From Streptomyces sp. NBC_01237 (lineage in GTDB: Bacteria; Actinomycetota; Actinomycetes; Streptomycetales; Streptomycetaceae): 64,000 nt of DNA. The translations under genes and the position numbers were made by a program. The DNA lies in the NCBI RefSeq assembly GCF_035917275.1, contig NZ_CP108508.1:7626001-7690000 (forward strand), in the 5' to 3' direction. The first letter of the stretch is position 1. Each line of letters opens with the position of its first letter. Positions 26,244-34,210 of the stretch are shown here, in pieces. The notes beneath the pieces were generated by a model. It was not told the DNA's origin and did not search any database. It saw only the letters and a program-made list of their open reading frames with translations.

Positions 26244-27512
26244 ATGACCACCGCGCCGCAGGAGCCGACCGCATCGCACGCGTCGTCTTCGCCCGACATT
26301 CTCTCGCCCGCCTTCGCCGCCGATCCCTACGGGGCCTACCGGACCATGCGCGCCCATGCGCCGCTGATCCGGCACGAGGCCACGGACAGTTACCTCATCT
26401 CCCGGTACGAGGACGTCGAGCGGGTCTTCAGGGACAAGGCCGGCGAGTTCACCACGGACAACTACGACTGGCAGATCGAACCGGTCCACGGCAGGACGAT
26501 CCTCCAGCTCAGCGGCCGGGAGCACGCCGTACGACGGGCCCTGGTGGCGCCCGCCTTCCGGGGCAGGGAGCTCCAGGAGAAGTTCCTGCCGGTCATCGAA
26601 CGCAATGCCCGCGAGCTGATCGACGCCTTCCGGCACTCCGGCGAGACCGACCTCGTCGAGGCGTTCGCGACCCGCTTCCCCGTCCTGGTCATCGCCGACA
26701 TGCTCGGCCTGGACAAGGCGGACCACGACCGGTTCCACGCCTGGTACACCACGGTCATCGCCTTTCTGGGCAACCTCGCCGGGGACCCGGACGTGGCGGC
26801 GGCCGGGGAGCGCACCCGCCAGGAATTCGCCGCGTACATGATCCCGGTCATCCAGCGGCGCCGGAGCGCGCCCGGCGACGACCTCCTCTCCGCGCTCTGT
26901 GCCGCCGAGGTCGACGGCGTACGGATGAGCGACGAGGACATCAAGGCGTTCTGCAGTCTGCTGCTCGCGGCGGGCGGCGAGACCACCGACAAGGCCATCG
27001 CCTCGATCTTCGCCAATCTGCTCGGCCACCCCGAGCAGCTCGCGGCGGTACGCGAGGACCGCTCCCTCATCGACCGGGCCTTCGCCGAGACCCTGCGCTT
27101 CACCCCGCCGGTGCACATGATCATGCGGCAGACGGCGGTGGAGGTGGAGCTGAGCGGTGGCACGGTCCCGGCCGGTGCCACCGTCACCTGTCTGATCGGC
27201 GCGGCGAACCGGGACGAGTCCCGCTACCGGGACCCCGACCGCTTCGACATCTTCCGCACCGATCTGACCGGCACCACCGCGTTCTCGGCGGCGGCGGACC
27301 ATCTGGCGTTCGCGCTCGGCCGGCACTTCTGTGTGGGTGCGCTGCTGGCCAGGGCCGAGGTGGAGGCCGGGGTGAACCAGTTGCTCGACGCGATGCCGGA
27401 CGTGCGCCTCGCGGACGGTTACGTCCCGTCGGAACAGGGAGTCTTCACCCGTGGGCCTACCTCGCTGCCGGTGCGGTTCACCCCGGTCGGAGCCCGACCG
27501 GACCGGGGGTGA
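26244..27512 (+). CDS. Cytochrome P450
   Basis: 422 residues from an ATG with CTGGAGC immediately upstream. All class motifs are present: I-helix LLAAGGETTDKA (about 239-250), ExxR as Glu282-Arg285 in FAETLRFTPPVH, and the haem loop FALGRHFCVGALLARAE with Cys363. Length is normal for soluble actinobacterial P450s, and there is no fused reductase. No ferredoxin gene lies beside it. It is divergent from the ATP-grasp gene (79 bases apart). The substrate is unknown. Confidence 0.95.
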   Translation: MTTAPQEPTASHASSSPDILSPAFAADPYGAYRTMRAHAPLIRHEATDSYLISRYEDVERVFRDKAGEFTTDNYDWQIEPVHGRTILQLSGREHAVRRALVAPAFRGRELQEKFLPVIERNARELIDAFRHSGETDLVEAFATRFPVLVIADMLGLDKADHDRFHAWYTTVIAFLGNLAGDPDVAAAGERTRQEFAAYMIPVIQRRRSAPGDDLLSALCAAEVDGVRMSDEDIKAFCSLLLAAGGETTDKAIASIFANLLGHPEQLAAVREDRSLIDRAFAETLRFTPPVHMIMRQTAVEVELSGGTVPAGATVTCLIGAANRDESRYRDPDRFDIFRTDLTGTTAFSAAADHLAFALGRHFCVGALLARAEVEAGVNQLLDAMPDVRLADGYVPSEQGVFTRGPTSLPVRFTPVGARPDRG

Positions 27513-27546
27513 CCGAGGGGCCGGGCCGGGCCGGTCGGCGCGGCGA

Positions 27547-27580
27547 GCCGCCCGGTGACCCCATGGGCGTACCGGGCGGC
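27547..27580. terminator. Hairpin between convergent P450 and acyl-CoA dehydrogenase genes
   Basis: GCCGCCCGGT (27547-27556) pairs exactly with ACCGGGCGGC (27571-27580) around a 14-base loop that itself contains CCCATGGG. It is placed to stop transcription from both sides. Confidence 0.55.
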
Positions 27581-27596
27581 ACGGTGGCCGTCCCTC

Positions 27597-28811
27597 TCAG
27601 CGGATGTGACGTCCGGAGATCGCCCGCGCGATGACCAGTCGCTGGATCTCGCTGGTCCCCTCGAAGATCGTGTAGATCTTGGCGTCGCGGTACATCCGCT
27701 CGACCGGGTGTTCCCTGCTGTACCCGGCGCCGCCGAGGATCTGGATGGCCTTCTCCGTTGCCGAGACCGCCAGTTCACCGGCCCGCAGCTTGGACATGGA
27801 GCCCTGGCCCGCGTCGAAGGTCCGGTCGTTGCGGGCCATCCAGGCGGCCTGCCAGATCAGCAGGCGTACGGCCTCGATCTCGGTACGGAGGTCGGCGAGG
27901 GCGAACGCGATCGACTGGTTCTCGATGATGGGGCGGCCGAACGCCTCCCGCTCCCCGGCGTACTCCAGCGCGTACTCGTACGCCGCCCGCGCGATGCCGA
28001 GCGCCTGCGCGCCGACGGTGGGGCGGCTGACCTCGAAGGTGGCCATCGCCGCCTGGCCCTTGGCGGTGCCGCCCTCGCGGGCCCGCGCGAGGCGTCTGTC
28101 GAGCCTCTCCTTGCCGCCGAGCAGACAGCGGCCGGGTATCCGTACGTCGTCGAGGAACAGGTCCGCCGTGTGCGAGGCGCGCAGCCCCAGCTTCTTGACG
28201 GTGCGGCCCGCCACCAGGCCCTCGGTTCCCGCCGGGACGATGAACGCGGCCTGTCCGCGGGAGCCGAGCGCCGGGTCGACCGAGGCGACGACGACATGGA
28301 TGTCGGCGATCCCGCCGTTGGTGATCCACGCCTTCTGGCCCCGGAGCACCCATTCGTCGCGGGCCTCGTCGTAACGGGCCCCGGTGGCCATGGCGGAGAC
28401 GTCCGACCCGGCCTGGGGTTCGGAGACGCAGAAGGCCGCGACCTTGGGGTCGTCCGCGTCGCCGTAGCACTGCGGCACCCACTCGGCGAGCTGGTCGGGC
28501 GTGCCGGAGGCGAAGATCCCGGCGACGGCGAGCGAGGTGCCGAAGAGTGCCATGCCGATCCCGGCGTCGCCCCAGAACAGTTCCTCGTTGGCGATCTGGA
28601 GGGAGAGCCCCGTCGGGTCCCCGTACATGTCCGCCAGCGATTCGAAGCCGTAGAGACCGATCCGGGCCGCCTCCTGGATGACGGGCCACGGGGTCTCCTC
28701 CCGGGCGTCCCATTCGGCCGCCGCCGGGCGGACCACCTGGGCGGCGAAGCCGTGCACCCAGTTGCGCAGGTCCTGCTGTTCCTCGGTCAGGGCCAGGGAG
28801 AAGAAGCTCAT
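27597..28811 (-). CDS. Acyl-CoA dehydrogenase
   Basis: 404 residues. The ATG follows the SCP2 gene stop by four bases, so the pair forms an operon. It begins SLALTEEQQDLRNWVHGFAAQVVRP. Family motifs include CVSEPQAGSDVSAMAT (flavin contact), KAWITNGGIADI, and the C-terminal QILGGAGYSREHPVERMYRDAKIYTIFEGTSEIQRL (about 360-394), in which the glutamate of FEGTSE is at the position of the catalytic base in medium-chain enzymes. The enzyme oxidises an acyl-CoA to the enoyl-CoA with FAD. Its partner SCP2 protein suggests a lipid or sterol side-chain substrate. Confidence 0.95.
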   Translation of the reverse strand: MSFFSLALTEEQQDLRNWVHGFAAQVVRPAAAEWDAREETPWPVIQEAARIGLYGFESLADMYGDPTGLSLQIANEELFWGDAGIGMALFGTSLAVAGIFASGTPDQLAEWVPQCYGDADDPKVAAFCVSEPQAGSDVSAMATGARYDEARDEWVLRGQKAWITNGGIADIHVVVASVDPALGSRGQAAFIVPAGTEGLVAGRTVKKLGLRASHTADLFLDDVRIPGRCLLGGKERLDRRLARAREGGTAKGQAAMATFEVSRPTVGAQALGIARAAYEYALEYAGEREAFGRPIIENQSIAFALADLRTEIEAVRLLIWQAAWMARNDRTFDAGQGSMSKLRAGELAVSATEKAIQILGGAGYSREHPVERMYRDAKIYTIFEGTSEIQRLVIARAISGRHIR

Positions 28812-28815
28812 CGGC

Positions 28816-29289
28816 TCAGACCTTCGGGATGTCGAAGTAGCGGGTGAGCCCCGAGGCCAGGCCGACATCACCGGCGATCTTCAGCTTGCGCATCATGAAC
28901 ATCGTCACGGGGTTGCCGTTGCCGGAGACGAGCCGGAGGAATTCGGCGTCCGCCATGACGAGTGTCGTGCGGGGCTCGGCCTCCGAGCGGCCCCGGGTGA
29001 TCTCGCAGGTTCCCCCGGCGATGGCGGTCTCGAAGATCTCGTCGCTCTCGCCCGTGATCTTCCAGCGGATGAGGGCCTTGAGCTGTCCCGCCGCCGCCGG
29101 GCGGAACTGCTGCTTCATCCTGCCGAAGACCTCGTCGAGGATGCGGGTGCGCAGGGGGCCGCGCATCACCTCGCCGAGCTGACCGGCGGACAGGCCCTTG
29201 ACGATCCGTGCGAACTCCTCGGGGGAGACGGCCGAGAAGTCGAGCCCGGCCAGTTCGTCCGTCAGGTTGCCGCTGCTGTTGTCGGCCAC
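28816..29289 (-). CDS. SCP2 sterol-carrier domain protein
   Basis: 157 residues from a GTG start with AAGGAA seven bases upstream. The core IRWKITGESDEIFETAIAGGTCEITRGRSEAEPRTTLVMADAEFLRLVSGNGNPVTMFMMRKLKIAGDVGLA matches the SCP2 lipid-binding fold, with the hydrophobic pocket helix GDVGLASGLTRYF near the end. SCP2 proteins bind fatty acyl-CoA or sterols. The gene precedes the acyl-CoA dehydrogenase by four bases and lies directly behind a nested dyad operator, so both should respond to the same regulator. Confidence 0.92.
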   Translation of the reverse strand: MADNSSGNLTDELAGLDFSAVSPEEFARIVKGLSAGQLGEVMRGPLRTRILDEVFGRMKQQFRPAAAGQLKALIRWKITGESDEIFETAIAGGTCEITRGRSEAEPRTTLVMADAEFLRLVSGNGNPVTMFMMRKLKIAGDVGLASGLTRYFDIPKV

Positions 29290-29297
29290 GCCAGTTC

Positions 29298-29329
29298 CTT
29301 ACTCTGAAGTAAACTTACTTTTGAGTAAG
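29298..29329. promoter_or_regulatory. Nested dyad operator upstream of the SCP2-dehydrogenase operon
   Basis: Two concentric inverted repeats share one centre: outer CTTACTC/GAGTAAG (29298-29304 and 29323-29329) and inner AAGTAA/TTACTT (29307-29312 and 29315-29320). Thirteen of sixteen base pairs match. It begins nine bases before the SCP2 start codon, so a bound protein would block initiation. TetR-family regulators of acyl-CoA genes commonly use such AGTAA half-sites. No TetR gene is seen nearby. Confidence 0.7.
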
Positions 29330-29390
29330 GTAAGGGCCGTCCCGTCGCTCCGCAAGCGGTCGGTGCGACCGGGCGGACGGCGGCCACCGG

Positions 29391-29654
29391 TCACCAGGTG
29401 GAGCCCGGACGCACCGCCAGCCGGGGGTGATGGGCGGCGAGCACCTTGTTGGCGCGGGCCAGTTCGGCCAGCGCCTGTTCGCGGTCGGCCTGGTCCTCGA
29501 TCCCCAGGCGCGGCCCGCGGAACCGGCGGACCTCACGGGCCGCGCAGTCCGCGTCGAACTCCGCCTGGAGGATGTGCGGTGGGATGCAGGAGCCGATCAG
29601 CGCGGCGACCCGGTCCGGGATCGGGACGGGGACGAGCAGGTGCGAGGCGGTCAT
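29391..29654 (-). CDS. Small unknown protein
   Basis: 87 residues from ATG 29654, which has GAGAGGGAA upstream; the frame is open for 66 more codons but lacks a better start. It begins MTASHLLVPVPIPDRVAALIG and ends with a charged helical stretch (DQADREQALAELARANKVLAAHHPRL). I recognise no domain. It lies upstream of the SCP2 gene on the same strand but on the far side of the nested operator, so it is probably a separate unit. Confidence 0.55.
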   Translation of the reverse strand: MTASHLLVPVPIPDRVAALIGSCIPPHILQAEFDADCAAREVRRFRGPRLGIEDQADREQALAELARANKVLAAHHPRLAVRPGSTW

Positions 29655-29882
29655 GGGGGGGTTCCCTCTCGGATGGTTGGCCAGGAGGCGGTGCCGGGAT
29701 GCGGCCGCCTGGTGGGCGGCCGGCTCCTCCATGTCTACGGGACGAGGTTCCGGGTTTCTCGTTGGATACGTCTCCGTGTCGCAACCGTTTGGGACTGACC
29801 GTCTATTTCGCCTTACCCGCCGGTAAGTTGATCTGCGGCGCCGATCGTGCATCTGCCCCGAAGGGCGGGAGCGCGCGCCCCT

Positions 29883-31097
29883 TCAGGCGGGTGGGGCGTC
29901 GCTGCGGGCACGCAGTCGCAGTGCGCGCAATACCGCTTCCGTGGAGAACCGGCTCTCCGGGTCGACCAGTTGGTCGCCGAAGATGTTCTCCAGATTACGC
30001 ATGCGGTAGCGGACGGTCTGCGGATGGACATCGAGCAGTTCGCCCATCTGGGCCGCGGTGCCGCGGGTGTCGAGCCAGATCCTGAGCGTCTCGATCAGCC
30101 GTTCGCGACGGTTGACGCTGATGGCGGCGACCGGGGCCAACTCCCGCTGGGCGAGCTGGTCGAGAAGGGCCGGGTCGGACAGGAGCCACAGGGTGATCAG
30201 GTGGTCCTCGCACCGGATGAACGGTGCGTCGTCGATCACGCCCGTGTCGACGAGTTCGAGCACCCGGCGGGCCCAGCGGATCGAGTCCGAGGCCAGGGCG
30301 GTCGGGACGGTCAGCCCGATCGCGGCGCGCGCGGTGGGCAGGGCCTGTTCCAGCATGGATCTTCGTGCGTCGTCGATCGGCCCGGGAATCAGTAAGTGCG
30401 GCTGCGGATCGCTGAGATCGGACAGGACGTCACGGTCGGCGCAGAGCCGGTCCAGGCCCACCGGGGCTCGTACGGCGATCAGGGTGACCTGCTCGGGCAG
30501 GGCCCAGCCGGTCTGCTCGCACAGGTCGGCGATGGCGCTGCGGGGCACCGGGCGGCCGGCGAGGATGAGGTGCAGAAGGCGGCGGCGCACGGCCTCGCCC
30601 TGCTCGCCGGACTGGGACTGCACCTCCAGGAATCCCTCGCGGGAAAGGGATTCCAGCTCATCGACATAGGTGAAGAGCGCGTCGGCGAAGCTCAGCATGA
30701 GCGTGGGGGAGAGGTGGTAGCTCTGCCCGACCTTCTTCGCGCGCCGCAGCGCGACCCTCGCCCCGAGGCGATAGGCGCCCTGGAGGGTGTCCATGCTCCT
30801 TCCCTCGTACGCCTCGAACCGTCCGAAACGACGGCACATGTCGTCGCGGAGGGTGGTGGAGGCGGAGGGCTCGGCCACCAGGTCGACGAACGAGGAAAGG
30901 CTCTGCTCCACGCCCACGCGTATGGCCAGTCCGTTCGGGCCGTCGAGCAGCCGGGCGTATTCCGGGTACGCCCGCGTGACTTCTATGCCGATTTCCTTGA
31001 TGAGACTGGGAAGTTCGGGCCGCATCATCGCGGCGAATTCCTGGGGGAGGGGCCCCAGGGGGTCTTCGGTATCCAACGGCTGTATGAGATGTGGCAT
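29883..31097 (-). CDS. PucR/CdaR-type transcriptional regulator
   Basis: 404 residues from ATG 31097 with AAGGGGA upstream. The C-terminal 60 residues are the PucR HTH: ERLIETLRIWLDTRGTAAQMGELLDVHPQTVRYRMRNLENIFGDQLVDPE, the pattern of this class. The middle part resembles a GGDEF-like CdaR domain (ILAGRPVPRSAIADL ... LLIPGPIDDAR), and the N-terminal part a RsbRD-like helical domain (SLIKEIGIEVTRAYPEY). Regulators of this type respond to small metabolites. Lying beside the SCP2-dehydrogenase operon and upstream of the mce region, it may control lipid or sterol use; this is inference. Confidence 0.9.
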   Translation of the reverse strand: MPHLIQPLDTEDPLGPLPQEFAAMMRPELPSLIKEIGIEVTRAYPEYARLLDGPNGLAIRVGVEQSLSSFVDLVAEPSASTTLRDDMCRRFGRFEAYEGRSMDTLQGAYRLGARVALRRAKKVGQSYHLSPTLMLSFADALFTYVDELESLSREGFLEVQSQSGEQGEAVRRRLLHLILAGRPVPRSAIADLCEQTGWALPEQVTLIAVRAPVGLDRLCADRDVLSDLSDPQPHLLIPGPIDDARRSMLEQALPTARAAIGLTVPTALASDSIRWARRVLELVDTGVIDDAPFIRCEDHLITLWLLSDPALLDQLAQRELAPVAAISVNRRERLIETLRIWLDTRGTAAQMGELLDVHPQTVRYRMRNLENIFGDQLVDPESRFSTEAVLRALRLRARSDAPPA

Positions 31098-31907
31098 GCG
31101 TGTCCCCTTGCTCTCGGCGCCCGGTGGTGGGGTGAGGCGGTGGGGGGAGGCGCTCCCACGAACCGACAGGTGCGTACCAAGTCCGCGATGAAGATAGACC
31201 AAGTCACGGGCACTGCCCACCTCTTCGACAAGATCGGAGTGCAGGGGGCACACATCTCGGCCGTGTTGTGGTGCTGCGGTGCAGGTGGGGCGGACTGCTC
31301 ACTTTCGGACAATGTATTTCGGCCGCTTGCTCGGCGGCCGACAAGAAACTCAATTCGCCGCCGGCGCGGATCGGGCCAAGGGCTCCGGAACACCCGGCGG
31401 GCGTACGGGATTCGGCGGGTGCGGGGGCGCTCACCACGGGGAACGCGAACCGGGTGTCCGCGACGGCCGCTGCCGGAGGGTGCGGGAGCCGTGCCCGAGC
31501 GCGGGATCGAGGCGCCGGCCTCCGGGCGCCGCCGTACACCGGCCCGGTGTGCGCGACCGGCGGGATTCCTGCCCCGCGGAACCGCGCCCGGTCCCATAAA
31601 TGCGCACCACTTGATAAAGCGGAACCGTTGCTGTGCTCATTTCCGGATCAAAATCCGTGCTCTGTAAAAGATCTTAGACGGACGGATTGTGTCGCCCTGT
31701 TTCTCGCGAGTAACATCACGCCTCGGTCAATTCGGGCATGAAATCTGCCTGAAATTTGATGCTCAGACCTTTCGTTCTTCCGGTCCACCACGATGCACCG
31801 CGGACGTCGAGCTGCCGACGCACGCCACCTCCACGTCCGGGCATTGCCGAAACCGATCAACTCCGTGGACAAGGCCGTCACCGCGGCGGCAGTCAAGAGG
31901 GGACGAC
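31098..31907. other. 810-bp intergenic region between PucR-type regulator and secreted protein
   Basis: No convincing gene on either strand: frames that are open here lack ribosome sites and have poor codon use. The 3' half is unusually AT-rich for this genome (about 31600-31790). A possible promoter for the rightward secreted-protein gene is listed separately. I saw no riboswitch or RNA gene. Confidence 0.5.
31687..31716 (+). promoter_or_regulatory. Candidate sigma-70-type promoter
   Basis: TTGTGT (31687-31692), an 18-base spacer, then TAACAT (31711-31716), about 190 bases before the secreted-protein gene. The AT-rich setting fits, but the match is only moderate. Confidence 0.25.
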
Positions 31908-32840
31908 ATGAGATCCGCTTCCACCAGAACGCGTGTGGGGCTGCTCGCAGCCTTCACGGCGTTCTCCGCCCTGCTCTCCACCGGCTCGGCCACCGCGGCG
32001 AGTCAGCTGAACGGCCACTGGGCGCCGTTCAGCCGCTGCCCGGTGGACGCTCCCGCCATGCTCGCGGCGGACGGCGTCAACGACGTCGCCACCTGTATCT
32101 CGTCGAGCTCGGCCAGCGGCTCCATCAAGCTCGGCAAGTCGCAGGTGCCGACCGGCAACAGCGACCTCCAGCTCGGAGTGATCCAGCACAGTGACGGAAC
32201 CACCACCCTGGTCCCCCCGTCCGACGGTGCGCTCATCGCGGATTCCGCGGAAATCCCCGGTGGGCTGCTCGGTCTCATGTGCCCGAACGGCATCCCCGTC
32301 ATCTCGGGCATCTGCAAGCAGCTCACGGACAACAACCTCAACCGGGTGACGGCCACCATCGAACCGGCCGGGGCGCCGCGCGACTTCCACATGGCAGGGG
32401 CCTTCTCCACCGGTCAGCCGATTCTCACCATCCCGGTCCGCATCCACCTGAAGAACCCGTTCCTCGGGGACAAGTGCTACATCGGCACCACGGCGAATCC
32501 GGTTCTGCTCAAGCCGCAGAACCTGACCCAGCCCACGCTCTCGCTCCAGCGGTTCGCGGCGAACGGGGCCTCGGACGAGGCGGGCGAGATGGGCCGGTAC
32601 ACCTTCGACAGCGCCGATCAGGGAGACGCCACGTTCGCCGTCCCGGGTGCCAGCGGCTGCGGGGCCGGGCTCCTGGACTGGGCGGTGAACCTCAAGACGG
32701 GGCTGCCGTCGGCCGCCGGCAACAACAACGTGGTCCTCGACAACACCTCGACCTACTTCGCCAGTCCCTACACCCCGGCGAGCCTCGCGCCGAACGAGGG
32801 CAAGGAGCTCTCGCGGTTCTGGCACTCGGCGCTGAAGTAA
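31908..32840 (+). CDS. Secreted protein of unknown function (first of three)
   Basis: 310 residues; the ATG follows AGAGGGGACG, and the longer open frame upstream has no ribosome site. A clear Sec signal peptide spans residues 1-31 (RTRVGLLAAFTAFSALLSTGSATAA). The mature part has six cysteines, is rich in Ser/Thr/Asn/Gly and lacks charged clusters, suggesting a beta-sandwich extracellular protein. Segments such as LGLMCPNGIPVISGICKQL and NPFLGDKCYIGTTANPV are distinctive, but I cannot name the family. Two more secreted genes follow, and then the mce operon, suggesting an envelope-lipid role by location only. Confidence 0.85.
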   Translation: MRSASTRTRVGLLAAFTAFSALLSTGSATAASQLNGHWAPFSRCPVDAPAMLAADGVNDVATCISSSSASGSIKLGKSQVPTGNSDLQLGVIQHSDGTTTLVPPSDGALIADSAEIPGGLLGLMCPNGIPVISGICKQLTDNNLNRVTATIEPAGAPRDFHMAGAFSTGQPILTIPVRIHLKNPFLGDKCYIGTTANPVLLKPQNLTQPTLSLQRFAANGASDEAGEMGRYTFDSADQGDATFAVPGASGCGAGLLDWAVNLKTGLPSAAGNNNVVLDNTSTYFASPYTPASLAPNEGKELSRFWHSALK

Positions 32841-33149
32841 GAACCGAAGAGCGGAACGGAATTCTGCACCAACTCTTCTCAACTCGGAATTGGCGCAGTA
32901 AAGTACCGGTCAGTAGTCATTGAGTCATCAAATGGATCGGCATCAATTCGGGAACCGGAAATCGAATGCCTGGCACGATCGTTGCCCGGGAGAGCCGCCT
33001 GATCAAGGCATCGATAGGTTCACGTACAGCTGTATCCCCTTCGTTCGCGAACGGGAGTACTTCCCCAAGAAATCCGTGCCGGACAGTGGAGTGCCCTTTC
33101 GGGTGCAAATTCCGCCGGCCCAATTCCCCAACGGGACAGGAGAAGTTCC
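32841..33149. other. 309-bp intergenic region between the first two secreted-protein genes
   Basis: No gene seen. The segment is AT-richer than its surroundings (32870-32960, including runs like AAAGTACC and TCATCAAATGG) and probably carries the promoter of the second gene; I could not pick one hexamer pair with confidence. Confidence 0.4.
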
Positions 33150-33818
33150 ATGCTCAAGAAGACGCGTATGCTCGCCGCAGTCGGTGCCGCCGCCGCCGCG
33201 GTCGCCCTGGCCACACCGTCCGCGATCGCCGGACCCACCGCCGCCTGGACCATCGCGCCGGCCGGAGCGTTCACCGGCACGGCCGGTGTCACGACCCTGA
33301 CGGACAACGTCGGCAACGTGATCCAGTGCGCCACCGCCTCCGCCAACGGCACCGCCTCCTCGCCCGTCGCCGGGCCGGTCCTGGCCCAGATCACCGGCGC
33401 CTCGTTCAACGCGCCGTGCACCGGTCCGTTCGGCAGTACCTGGACCGTCACGGCCACCACCCCCTGGACGCTCAACGGCAACACCCCGGGCGGGTACGCC
33501 GCGGGGGGCGGCACCAACGGCACCGGAAAGACCACCGGCTGGATCGGCGGCATCAGCGCCACCGTCACCGGCTCCAGCGTCCTCGGCCCGTGCACCTTCA
33601 AGGTGACCGGCACGGTGGACGGCGCCTACAACAACCCGAGCGCCGGAGGCGCCAACGGCACGCTGGCCGTGGCTCCGGCCGCCACCAGCCCCCGTCTGCT
33701 GACCATCGGCAGCAAGGTCGGCGGCGGCTGCGGCATCGTCGGCGCGACGGCGACCTTCAAGGGCACGTACAACGTCGTGGCCGCCGTGGGCGGCTCGCCC
33801 GTCATCAGCTACAGCTGA
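33150..33818 (+). CDS. Secreted beta-rich protein of unknown function (second of three)
   Basis: 222 residues, ATG preceded by GGGACAGGAGAAG. A signal peptide covers 1-27 (MLAAVGAAAAAVALATPSAIA). The mature protein is very rich in Gly, Thr, Ala and Ser, with four cysteines (in VIQCATA, NAPCTG, GPCTF and GGCGI) that could form two disulphides. Alternating hydrophobic and Thr residues imply a beta sandwich. No catalytic motif is visible. It is closed by a pair of strong hairpins downstream, so it is a separate transcript from the next gene. Confidence 0.85.
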   Translation: MLKKTRMLAAVGAAAAAVALATPSAIAGPTAAWTIAPAGAFTGTAGVTTLTDNVGNVIQCATASANGTASSPVAGPVLAQITGASFNAPCTGPFGSTWTVTATTPWTLNGNTPGGYAAGGGTNGTGKTTGWIGGISATVTGSSVLGPCTFKVTGTVDGAYNNPSAGGANGTLAVAPAATSPRLLTIGSKVGGGCGIVGATATFKGTYNVVAAVGGSPVISYS

Positions 33819-33833
33819 TCCGCGGGCGGGAAT

Positions 33834-33862
33834 CGCTCGGGTCCTGTCGCATCGCCCGAGCG
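33834..33862. terminator. First hairpin after the second secreted-protein gene
   Basis: CGCTCGGG (33834-33841) pairs with CCCGAGCG (33855-33862) around a 13-base loop, 16 bases after the stop codon. Confidence 0.5.
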
Positions 33863-33864
33863 CT

Positions 33865-33897
33865 CCGGCCCGGCCGCGGTATCCGCGGCCGGGCCGG
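33865..33897. terminator. Very strong 15-bp hairpin
   Basis: CCGGCCCGGCCGCGG (33865-33879), three-base loop TAT, and the exact complement (33883-33897). With the hairpin just before it, this is a double terminator. Confidence 0.75.
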
Positions 33898-34210
33898 ACC
33901 CGTCGGTGAAGGGCGCCGGAATACTCATCAACTGATAAAAGAGCCCGCGTTTCTTGTCACTCTTCTCGTGTTCTCGCCCCGGTCCGGAAGAGCCGGGCGC
34001 GAACCGCTTCCCAATCCTCTCGGGCGCCGCGTAGCGTACCGACCGGTAAGCGGCCGTGGACGCCTGCGGAGACCCGGTCAATTCCCCTGGGACGCACGTC
34101 ATTTCCTCGTTTCGGACGGCCGTGCGGGTCCGAGGCATTCCCGGTGCAACGCGCAACGGCCGCCCGCCCCTGGGCGATCTTGTACATTCGAGTCCGGAAG
34201 GCAGAGAAGC
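33898..34210. other. Intergenic region before the third secreted-protein gene
   Basis: About 310 bases with no supported gene. It holds the promoter and the ribosome site (GGAAGGCAGAG) of the next gene; a TTGTCACTCTTCTCGTG stretch near 33953-33970 is the only -35-like element I noticed. Confidence 0.35.

Noticed and set aside
31098..31690. Several open frames in the long gap beside the PucR-type regulator
   Set aside because: They are Arg/Pro-rich, overlap each other on both strands and lack ribosome sites.
32966..34210. 5' extension of the third secreted protein
   Set aside because: It runs out of phase through the second secreted-protein gene and through two terminator hairpins; the signal peptide begins at 34211.
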